From Nemertoderma westbladi (lineage: Eukaryota > Xenacoelomorpha > Nemertodermatida > Nemertodermatidae): a stretch of DNA of 43,861 bases. Below the pieces are notes generated by a model. That model saw nothing but the letters and a program-made list of their open reading frames with translations, was not told the DNA's origin and made no database searches. Position 1 is the stretch's first letter. Each line of letters opens with the position of its first letter. Shown here piece after piece: positions 12,801 through 23,209 of this stretch. The stretch spans positions 1 to 43,861 of the forward strand of contig JAUCBJ010006888.1 in assembly GCA_032718475.1 (NCBI GenBank), given 5' to 3'. The position numbers were made by a program, and so were the translations under genes.

Positions 12801-15800
12801 GGGCCTCCTGCCAATGTGTACAGGTTCCCTGAACCCAGAGTTATATTGCCGTATTTGGGGCCTCCTGCCAATGTGTACAGGTTCTCTGAACCCAGAGTTA
12901 TACTGCCGTATTTGGGGCCTCCTGCCACTGAACCCAGAGTTACACTGCCGTATTTGGGACCTCCTGCCAATGTGTACAGGTTCCCTGAACTCAGAGTTAT
13001 ACTGCCGTATTTGGGACCTCCTGCCAATGTGTACAGGTTCCCTGAACTCAGAGTTATACTGCCGTATTTGGGGCCTCCTGCCTATGTGTACAGGTTCCCT
13101 GAACCCAGAGTTATACTGCCGTATTTGGGGCCTCCTGCCAATGTGTACAGGTTCTATGAACCCAGAGTTATACTGCCGTATTTGGGGCCTCCTGCCAATG
13201 TGTACAGGTTCCCTGAACCCAGAGTTATATTGCCGTATTTGGGGCCTCCTGCCAATGTGTACAGGTTCTCTGAACCCAGAGTTATACTGCCGTATTTGGG
13301 GCCTCCTGCCACTGAACCCAGAGTTACACTGCCGTATTTGGGACCTCCTGCCAATGTGTACAGGTTCCCTGAACCCAGAGTTATATTGCCGTATTTGGGG
13401 CCTCCTGCCAATGTGTACAGGTTCTCTGAACCCAGAGTTATACTGCCGTATTTGGGGCCTCCTGCCACTGAACCCAGAGTTACACTGCCGTATTTGGGGC
13501 CTCCTGCCACTGAACCCAGAGTTACACTGCCGTATTTGGGACCTCCTGCCAATGTGTACAGGTTCCCTGAACTCAGAGTTATACTGCCGTATTTGGGGCC
13601 TCCTGCCTATGTGTACAGGTTCCCTGAACCCAGAGTTATACTGCCGTATTTGGGGCCTCCTGCCAATGTGTACAGGTTCTATGAACCCAGAGTTATACTG
13701 CCGTATTTGGGGCCTCCTGCCAATGTGTACAGGTTCCCTGAACCCAGAGTTATAATGCCGTATTTGGGGCCTCCTGCCAATGTGTACAGGTTCCCTGAAC
13801 CCAGAGTTATACTGCCGTATTTGGGGCCTCCTGCCAATGTGTACAGGTTCCCTGAACCCAGAGTTATACTGCCGTATTTGGGGCCTCCTGCCAATGTGTA
13901 CAGGTTCTATGAACCCAGAGTTATACTGCCGTATTTGGGACATCCTGCCAATGTGTACGTACAGGTTCCCTGAACCCAGAGTTATACTGAGTATTTGGGG
14001 CCTCCTGCCAATGTGTACAGGTTCCCTGAACCCAGAGTTATACTGCCGTATTTGGGGCCTCCTGCCAATGTGTACAGGTTCTATGAACCCAGAGTTATAC
14101 TGCCGTATTTGGGACCTCCTGCCAATGTGTACAGGTTCCCTGAACCCAGAGTTATACTGCCGTATTTGGGGCCTCCTGCCAATGTGTACAGGTTCTATGA
14201 ACCCAGAGTTATACTGCCGTATTTGGGGCCTCCTGCCAATGTGTACAGGTTCTATGAACCCAGAGTTATACTGCCGTATTTGGGGCCTCCTGCCAATGTG
14301 TACAGGTTCTCTGAACCCAGAGTTATACTGCCGTATTTGGGGCCTCCTGCCAATGTGTACAGGTTCCCTGAACTCAGAGTTATACTGCCGTATTTGGGGC
14401 CTCCTGCCAATGTGTACAGGTTCCCTGAACCCAGAGTTATACTGCCGTATTTGGAGCCTCCTGCCAATGTGTACAGGTTCTCTGAACCCAGAGTTATACT
14501 GCCGTATTTGGGCCTCCTGCCACTGAACCCAGAGTTACACTGCCGTATTTGGGACCTCATGCCAATGTGTACAGGTTCCCTGAACTCAGAGTTATACTGC
14601 CGTATTTGGGGCCTCCTGCCTATGTGTACAGGTTCCCTGAACCCAGAGTTATACTGCCGTATTTGGGGCCTCCTGCCAATGTGTACAGGTTCTATGAACC
14701 CAGAGTTATACTGCCGTATTTGGGGCCTCCTGCCAATGTGTACAGGTTCTCTGAACCCAGAGTTATACTGCCGTATTTGGGCCTCCTGCCACTGAACCCA
14801 GAGTTACACTGCCGTATTTGGGACCTCATGCCAATGTGTACAGGTTCCCTGAACTCAGAGTTATACTGCCGTATTTGGGGCCTCCTGCCTATGTGTACAG
14901 GTTCCCTGAACCCAGAGTTATACTGCCGTATTTGGGGCCTCCTGCCAATGTGTACAGGTTCTCTGAACCCAGAGTTATACTGCCGTATTTGGGCCTCCTG
15001 CCACTGAACCCAGAGTTACACTGCCGTATTTGGGACCTCATGCCAATGTGTACAGGTTCCCTGAACTCAGAGTTATACTGCCGTATTTGGGGCCTCCTGC
15101 CTATGTGTACAGGTTCCCTGAACCCAGAGTTATACTGCCGTATTTGGGGCCTCCTGCCAATGTGTACAGGTTCCCTGAACCCAGAGTTATACTGCCGTAT
15201 TTGGAGCCTCCTGCCAATGTGTACAGGTTCTCTGAACCCAGAGTTATACTGCCGTATTTGGGCCTCCTGCCACTGAACCCAGAGTTACACTGCCGTATTT
15301 GGGACCTCATGCCAATGTGTACAGGTTCCCTGAACTCAGAGTTATACTGCCGTATTTGGGGCCTCCTGCCTATGTGTACAGGTTCCCTGAACCCAGAGTT
15401 ATATTGCCGTATTTGGGGCCTCCTGCCAATGTGTACAGGTTCTCTGAACCCAGAGTTATACTGCCGTATTTGGGGCCTCCTGCCACTGAACCCAGAGTTA
15501 CACTGCCGTATTTGGGACCTCCTGCCAATGTGTACAGGTTCCCTGAACTCAGAGTTATACTGCCGTATTTGGGACCTCCTGCCAATGTGTACAGGTTCCC
15601 TGAACTCAGAGTTATACTGCCGTATTTGGGGCCTCCTGCCTATGTGTACAGGTTCCCTGAACCCAGAGTTATACTGCCGTATTTGGGGCCTCCTGCCAAT
15701 GTGTACAGGTTCCCTGAACCCAGAGTTATACTGCCGTATTTGGGGCCTCCTGCCAATGTGTACAGGTTCCCTGAACCCAGAGTTATACTGCCGTATTTGG

Positions 15801-16000
15801 GGCCTCCTGCCAATGTGTACAGGTTCCCTGAACCCAGAGTTATACTGCCGTATTTGGGGCCTCCTGCCACTGAACCCAGAGTTACACTGCCGTATTTGGG
15901 ACCTCCTGCCAATGTGTACAGGTTCCCTGAACCCAGAGTTATACTGCCGTATTTGGGGCCTCCTCCAATGTGTACAGGTTCCCTGAACCCAGAGTTATAC
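3877..16000. repeat. 57-bp satellite, right arm, with 42-bp and 41-bp variant units
   Basis: About 12.1 kb, on the order of 215 units. The main unit is the 57-mer described for the left arm. A 42-bp variant lacks 15 bp (ATGTGTACAGGTTCC), giving CTGCCACTGAACCC and usually GAGTTACAC in the following unit. A 41-bp variant has additionally lost one G (TTTGGGCC for TTTGGGGCC). The 41-bp unit occurs eleven times, with the TGA it creates ending at 4587, 5624, 8140, 9675, 10712, 11593, 12604, 14526, 14795, 15007 and 15276, and marks higher-order blocks. Small indels occur near 12034 and 13958-13990. Confidence 0.97.
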
Positions 16001-16012
16001 GGCAGTATAACT
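15993..16012. repeat. Perfect inverted repeat at the right end of the 57-bp satellite
   Basis: AGTTATAC, loop GGCA, GTATAACT: 8-bp arms, 4-base loop. The left arm is the normal unit; the right arm is the reverse complement of the unit's own GTTATACTGCC. The array ends here. Confidence 0.9.
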
Positions 16013-16114
16013 GTAATATAATTGTTTCTAGCCCAACATTGTTTCGCGCACCAACCCTATTATCTATTAGTGAACATATTAGACTTATCTTTTCTACAAA
16101 CAATAATAATTTAC

Positions 16115-16543
16115 CTACCGGATGTGACCGGATGCGAGAGATTAATGGAGTTCGGTGGTAATGTAGCCATGTGAACCTTGGTTGCCATGGGAACCGTTGT
16201 TGGGGGCTGCTTCCGGCGTTTTGCCAACTCATTCTCCAGGAGGTGACGGAGTCGGACGACCCCGATGGGGTCATGGTGACGGTTGCTATGGGAGACTGCG
16301 GGGTTCTCAAGGGGTAGCGCGAGGTTGCCATGGTGACTGGTGGGCAGCGCGGGTTGCTGGGCGTTGCCATGGTGACCGCTGACGGCGCGACGCCTGTCCG
16401 TCTGGGGTCTGTCGTCCAGCCCGTCTAGCGGCGACACCAACGGGGAGGGGAACCCGGAACTAGACAGGTCTGGTAGACTGCCACCGGCCGCTGCGTTGCT
16501 ATTGGTCAGCGCGGTTGCCGGTAGCAACGCGGGCTTTACATCA
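16115..16543 (-). CDS. CRTC: CRTC/TORC coactivator, exon encoding the TORC middle-domain signature (exon B)
   Basis: Minus-strand 429-bp exon, open throughout, from acceptor TTACTCACAG to donor GGTAG|GTAAAT. Near its start it encodes DVKPALLPATALTN, then GGSLPDLSSSGFPSPL and VSPLDG. Vertebrate CRTCs have ALIPAT, GGSLPDLTN and FPSPLPTPLD in this order (recalled from the family), so homology is clear for the first ~50 residues. The remainder is His/Asn/Pro-rich and less conserved, with recurrent HHGN. It is strikingly GC-rich between AT-rich arrays, as expected for coding sequence in this setting. It starts with one base completing a codon begun in exon A and ends two bases into a codon, so at least one further exon lies beyond the satellite at lower coordinates. 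There is no in-frame stop before the donor. Confidence 0.87.
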
Positions 16544-19500
16544 CTGTGAGTAATTAATTGTTATTATTCAATAAATACCCAATGGGCAAGGGCAAATACC
16601 CAATAGGGGCGAACAAAATGTCACAATTATGTTAGAAATCGTTTGGAGAGTAAAGTCAATAATATATAAAGTGATATTATCAATAATTTGTCACTAAAAG
16701 TTCACTTCCGGTTCGGTGACTTCACTGCCGGTTCGGTGACGGCGCAAATTGCTAAGCGTAGTTGCGAATCTCAATGTTATCATTATTTACTGATCCGGTA
16801 TTTTTATCTGGCCATTGAGGAATGGCCTATATTTATTTATTTGGCCATTAAGGAATGGCCTATATTTACTTATCCTGCCATTAAGGAATGGCCTATATTT
16901 ATTTAATTGGCCATTAGGGAATGGCCTATATTTATTTATTTGGCCATTAAGGAATGGCCTATATTTTATTTGGCCATTAATGAATGGCCTATATTTACTT
17001 ATCCTGCCATTAAGGAATGGCCTATATTTATTTATTTGGCCATAGAGGAATGGCCTATATTTATTTATTTGGCCATTAAGGAATGGCCTATATTTATTTT
17101 ATCTGGCCATTAAGGAACTATATTTATTTATTTGGCCAATAAGGAATGGCTTATATTTACTTATCCTGCCATTAAGAAATGGCCTATATTTAATTATTTG
17201 GCTATTAAGGAATGGCCTATATTTATTTATCTGGCCATTAAGAAATGGCCTATATTTATTTATTTGGCCATTAAGGAATGGCCTATATTTATTTTATCTG
17301 GCCATTAAGGAACTATATTTATATATTTGGCCAATAAGGAATGGCCTATATTTACTTATCCTGCCATTAAGAAATGGCCTATATTTATTTATTTGGCTAT
17401 TAAGGAATGGCCTATATTTATTTATCTGGCCATTAAGAAATGGCCTATATTTATTTATTTGGCTATTAAGGAATGGCCTATATTTATTTTATCTGGCCAT
17501 TAAGGAACTATATTTATTTATTTGGCCAATAAGGAATGGCCTATATTTACTTATCCTGCCATTAAGAAATGGCCTATATTTATTTATTTGGCCATTAAGG
17601 AATGGCCTATATTTATTTATCTGGCTATTAAGGAATGGCCTATATTTATTTATCTGGCTATTAAGGAATGGCCTATATTTATTTATCTGGCCATTAAGGA
17701 ATGGCCTATATTTATCTATCTGGCCATTAAGGAATGGCCTATATTTATTTATTTGGCCATTAAGGAATGGCCTATATTTATTTATCCCGCCGTTAAGGAA
17801 TGGCCTATATTTATTTATCTGGCCATTAAGGAATGACCTATTTATTTATCTGGCCATTAAGGAATGGCCTATATTTATTTATCTGGCCATTAACGCATGG
17901 CCTATATTTATTTATCTGGCCATTAACGCATGACCTATATTTATTTATTTGGCCATTAAGGAACTATATTTATTTATCTGGCCATTAAGGAATGGCATAT
18001 ATTTATTTATCTGGCCATTAAGGAATGGCCTATATTTATTTATCTGGCCATTAAGGAATGGCCTATATTTATTTATCTGGCCATTAAGGAATGGCCTATA
18101 TTTATTTATCTGGCCATTAAGGAATGGCCTATATTTATTTATCTGGCCATTAAGGAATGGCCTATATTTATTTATCTGGCCATTAAGGAATAGCCTATAT
18201 TTATTTATCTGGCCATTAAGGAATGGCCTATGTTTATTTATCTGGCCATTAAGGAATGGCCTATATTTATTTATCTGGCCATTAAGGAATGGCCTATATT
18301 TATTTATCTGTCCATTAAGGAATGGCCTATATTTATTTATCTGGCCATTAAGGAACTATATTTATTTATCTGGCCATTAAGGAATGGCCTATATTTATTT
18401 ATCTGGCCATTAAGGAATGGCCTATATTTATATATCTGGCCATTAAGGAATAGCCTATATTTATTTATCTGGCCATTAAGGAATTGCCTATATTTATTTA
18501 TCTGGCCATTAAGGAATGACCTATTTATTTATCTGGCCATTAAGGAATGGCCTATATTTATTTATCTGGTCATTAACGCATGGCCTATATTTATTTATCT
18601 GGCCATTAACGCATGGCCTATATTTATTTATTTGGCCATTAAGTAACTATATTTATTTATCTGGCCATTAAGGAATGGCCTATATTTATTTATCTGGCCA
18701 TTAAGGAATGGCCTATATATATTTATCTGGCCATTAAGGAATGGCCTATATTTATTTATCTGGCCATTAAGGAATGGCATATATTTATTTATTTGGCCAT
18801 TAAGGAACTATATTTATTTATCTGGCCATTAAGGAATGGCCTATATTTATTTATCTGGCCATTAAGGAATGGCCTATATTTATTTATCTGGCCATTAAGA
18901 AATGGCCTTATTTATTTATCTGGCCATTAAGGAATGGCCTATATTTATTTATCTGGCCATTAAGGAATGGCCTATATTTATTTATCTGGCCATTAAGGAA
19001 TGGCCTATATTTATTTATCTGGCCATTAAGGAATAGCCTATATTTATTTATCTGGCCATTAAGGAATGGCCTATATTTATTTATCTGGCCATTAAGGAAT
19101 GGCCTATATTTATTTATCTTGCCATTAAGGAATGGCCTATATTTATTTATCTGGCCATTAAAGAACTATATTTATTTATCTGGCCATTAAGGAATGGCCT
19201 ATATTTATTTATCTGGCCATTAAGGAATAGCCTATATTTATTTATCTGGCCATTAAGGAATGGCCTACATTTATTTATACCGCCGTTAAGGAATGGCCTA
19301 TATTTATTTATCTGGCCATTAAGGAATGGCCTATATTTATTTATCCCGCCGTTAAGGAATGGCCAATATTTATTTATCTGGCCATTAAGGAATGGCCTAT
19401 ATTTATTTATCTGGCCATTAAAGAACTATATTTATTTATCTGGCCATTAAGGAATGGCCTATATTTATTTATCTGGCCATTAAGGAATGGCCTATATTTA

Positions 19501-20723
19501 TTTATCTGAACATTAAGGAACTATATTTATTTATCTGGCCATTAAGGAATGGCCTATATTTATTTATCTGGCCATTAAGGTATGGCCTATATTTATTTAT
19601 CTGGACATTAAGGAACTATATTTATTTATCTGGCCATTAAGGAATGGCCTATATTTATTTATCTGGCCATTAAGGAATGGCCTATATTTATTTATCTGGC
19701 CATTAAGGAATAGCCTATATTTATTTATCTGGCCATTAAGGAATGGCCTATATTTATTTATCTGGCCATTAAGGAATGGCCTATATTTATTTATCTGGCC
19801 ATTAAGGAATAGCCTATATTTATTTATCTGGCCATTAAGGAATGGCCTATATTTATTTATCTGGCCATTAAGGAATGGCCTATATTTACTTATCCTGCCA
19901 TTAAGGAATGGCCTATATTTATTTATCTGGCCATTAAGGAATGGCCTATATTTATTTATCTGGCCATTAAGGAATGGCCTATATTTATTTATCTGGCCAT
20001 TAAGGAATAGCCTATATTTATTTATCTGCCATTAAGGAATGGCCTATATTTATTTATCTGGCCATTAAGGAATGGCCTATATTTATTTATCTTGCCATTA
20101 AGGAATGGCCTATATTTATTTATCCGGCCATTAAAGAACTATATTTATTTATCTGGCCATTAAGGAATGGCCTATATTTATTTATCTGGCCATTAAGGAA
20201 TGGCCTATATTTATTTATCAGGCCATTAAGGAATGGCCTATATTTATTTATTCCGCCGTTAAGGAATGGCCTATATTTATTTATCTGGCCATTAAGGAAT
20301 GGCCTATATTTATTTATCCCGCCGTTAAGGAATGGCCAATATTTATTTATCTGGCCATTAAGGAATGGCCTATATTTATTTATCTGGCCATTAAGGAATG
20401 GCCTATATTTATTTATCTGGCCATTAAGGAATGGCCTATATTTATTTATCTGGCCATTAAGGAATGGCCTATATTTATTTATCTGGCCATTAAGGAATGG
20501 CCTATATTTATTTATCTGGCCATTAAGGAATGGCCTATATTTATTTATCTGGCCATTAAGGAATGGCCTATATTTATTTATCTGGCCATTAAGGAATGGC
20601 CTATATTTATTTATCTGGCCATTAAGGAATGGCCTATATTTATTTATCTGGCCATTAAAAGCCAGATCAAGCACCCAAATCATAAAGGAATTCGTAATTA
20701 ATATAAATGAATTAGTCCGTCAC
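16544..20723 (-). other. CRTC: CRTC intron between exons A and B (4.18 kb)
   Basis: Donor GTGACG (20723-20718) and acceptor ACTCACAG ending at 16544. Almost all of it is the 33-bp minisatellite. The 256 bp next to exon B are unique: a direct repeat AAATACCCAAT(G/A)GGG near 16573 and 16595, and two copies of CCGGTTCGGTGAC (about 16707 and 16730). The 63 bp next to exon A are unique. Confidence 0.75.
16800..20660. repeat. 33-bp AT-rich minisatellite with internal palindrome
   Basis: About 115 units of 33 bp made of TATATTTATTTATCT plus GGCCATTAAGGAATGGCC; the latter has perfect 7-bp arms GGCCATT/AATGGCC around AAGG. A recurrent 28-bp variant has lost the second arm (AAGGAACTATA). Variants with CCCGCCGTTAAGG, TTAACGCATGG and ACTTATCCTGCC cluster in blocks. 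The period of 11 codons and lack of stops give long spurious ORFs (IYLAIKEWPIF and others). Confidence 0.97.
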
Positions 20724-20835
20724 CTTGGATGCGGAATCAGTCGAGGCTTTACATCTGGTCTAGTTGAGTCGCTTGTTTCCATGGCGACAAGTACATCGGT
20801 ATCGAGTGTAGATGCACTGTTACTTATATATCCGG
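20724..20835 (-). CDS. CRTC: CRTC/TORC coactivator, small internal exon (exon A)
   Basis: Minus-strand 112-bp exon between a textbook acceptor (GTTAAC, a run of seven T, then ATCGCAG) and the donor CCAAG|GTGACG. It encodes GYISNSASTLDTDVLVAMET and then SDSTRPDVKPRLIPHP without a stop. This linker sequence is not itself diagnostic of the family; vertebrate CRTCs are poorly conserved between the SIK site and the TORC middle domain. Support comes from context: it starts with two bases of a codon, matching the one base left by exon C, and ends with two bases, matching the single base at the start of exon B. Another exon of compatible phase could lie between C and A; I did not find one. The exon sits between the 33-bp array and the 15/16-bp array. 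Confidence 0.75.
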
Positions 20836-20896
20836 CTGCGATAAAAAAACAATTACAAAATGTTAACAGACGGTCGGAAAATAATGGAAGATCCTC

Positions 20897-23167
20897 ACTG
20901 AATAACACACCCAGACAATAACACACTCGGACAAAAGGCACTTGATCAATAACACACCGGAACAATAACGCACCCAGACAATAACACACTCGGACAAAAC
21001 ACATTCGAAGAATAACACATCCAGACAACACCACACTCGGACAATAAGACACCCGAACAATAACGCACCCGGACAAAACACGCTCGGAGACCACACTCAG
21101 ACAATAACACACCGGGACAATAACACACCCGGACAATAACGCACCCCCGGACAAAACACACTCAGACAATAACATACCATCGGACAAGAACACACCATCG
21201 GACAATAGCACACCATCGGACAATAACACACTCGCGCAATAACACAATAACGCACCCATAAATAACACACTCGGACAATAACGCACCCATAAATAACACA
21301 CTCGGACAATAACGCACCGGGACAATAACGCACCCGGACAATAATCCACCCATAAATATCGCCCCCGGACAATAACGCACCCATAAATAACACACTCTGA
21401 CAATAACGCACCCATAAATAACACACTCGGACAATAACGCACCCATACAATAACGCACCCATAAATAACACACTCGGACAATAACGCACCCATAAATAAC
21501 ACACTCGGAAAATAACGCACCCATACAACAACGCACCCATAAATAACACACTCGGACAATAACGCACCCATAAATAACACACACGGACAATATCGCACCC
21601 ATATATAACACACTCGGACAATAACGCACCCATAAATAACACACTCGGACAATAACGCACCTATAAATAACACACTCGGACAATAACGCACCCATAAATA
21701 ACACACTCGGACAATAACGCACCCATAAATAACACACTCGGACAATAACGCACCCATACAATAACGCACCCATGAATAACACACTCGGACAATAACGCAC
21801 GCATAAATAACACACTCGGACAATAACGCACCCATACAATAACGCACCCATGAATAACACACTCTGACAATAACGCACCCAAAAATAACACACTCTGACA
21901 ATAACGCACCCAAAAATAACACACTCGAACAATAACGCACCCATAAATAACACACTCGGACAATAAAGCACCCATACAATAACGCACCCATACAATAACG
22001 CACCCATACAATAACGCACCCATACAATAACGCACCCATGAATAACACACTCTGACAATAACGCACCCAAAAATAACACACTCGGACAATAACGCACCCA
22101 TTCAATAACGCACCCATAAATAACACACTCGGACAATAACGCACCCAAAAATAACACACTCGTACAATAACGCACCCATAAATAACACACTCGGACAATA
22201 ACGCACCCATAAATAACACACTCGGACAATAACGCACCCATAAATAACACACTCGGACAATAACGCACCCATACAATAACGCACCCATACAATAAAGCAC
22301 CCATACAATAACGCACCCATACAATAACGCACCCATGAATAACACACTCTGACAATAACGCACCCAAAAATAACACACTCGGACAATAACGCACCCATAA
22401 ATAACACACTCGGACAATAAAGCACCCATACAATAACGCACCCATACAATGACGCACCCATACAATAACGCACCCATGAATAACACACTCTGACAATAAC
22501 GCACCCATACAATAACACACCCATGAATAACACAGTCGGACAATAACGCACGCATAAATAACACACTCTGACAATGACGCACCCAAAAATAACACACTCG
22601 GACAATAACGCACCCATAAATAACACACTCGGACAATAAATCACCCATACAATTACGCACCCATACAATAACGCACCCATACAATAACGCACCCATACAA
22701 TAACGCACCCATGAATAACACACTCGGACAATAACGCACCCATTCAATAACGCACCCATAAATAACACACTCGGACAATAACGCACCCATAAATAACACA
22801 CTCGGACAATAACGCACCCATACAATAACGCACCCATAAACTAACGCACCCATACAATAACGCACCCATACAATAACGCACCCAAACAATAACGCACCCA
22901 TAAATAACACACTTGGACAATAACGCACCCATAAATAACACACTCGGACAATAACGCACCCATACAATAACGCACCCATAAACTAACGCACCCATACAAT
23001 AACGCACCCATACAATAACGCACCCATACAATAACGCACCCATATAATAACGCACCCATACAATAACGCACCCATACAATAACGCACCCATACAATAACG
23101 CACAACACACTCTGACAATAACGCACCCAAAAATAACACACTCGGACAATAACGCACCCATTCAATA
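20897..23167. repeat. 15/16-bp minisatellite, main block
   Basis: Mosaic of related units: TAACGCACCCATACAA (16), TAACGCACCCATAAA (15), TAACACACTCGGACAA (16) and variants with TCTGACAA, CATGAA, CAAAAA and CATTCAA. The commonest arrangement is a 31-bp dimer of the second and third. The first ~350 bp are strongly diverged (CCAGACAA, CATCGGACAA), as expected at the edge of an array. Because neither 31 nor 16 is a multiple of three and the minus strand lacks stops, all three minus frames are open; this is not coding. Confidence 0.96.
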
Positions 23168-23209
23168 CTACTACTACTAGGATCGGCATGCTGCATTGCA
23201 GCTGCATTT

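Larger units (their letters stand above)
1..16114 (-). other. CRTC: CRTC intron downstream of exon B, running off the window
   Basis: Begins with the donor GTAAAT at 16114 (minus strand). I see no further CRTC exon down to base 1, so the next exon is outside. The content is the 57-bp satellite with LINE A copy 1 inside it. Bases 1-186 are unique AT-rich sequence with no ORF of note and a few CGCACCCA/CGCCCATAAAT stretches faintly like the 15/16-bp repeat. Bases 16013-16114 are AT-rich and unique. Confidence 0.65.

Noticed and set aside
16182-16382. Plus-strand ORF MPWEPLLGAASG... as a gene
   Set aside because: Antisense shadow of CRTC exon B, without homology; GC-rich sequence gives chance ORFs.
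16815-18646. ORFs of the 33-bp array (IYLAIKEWPIF, LFIWPLRNGLY)
   Set aside because: Same by-product of an 11-codon period; AT-rich intronic minisatellite with frequent 28-bp frame-breaking units.
20897-23162. CRISPR array
   Set aside because: The repeats are directly abutting 15/16-mers without unique spacers, in a eukaryotic intron.
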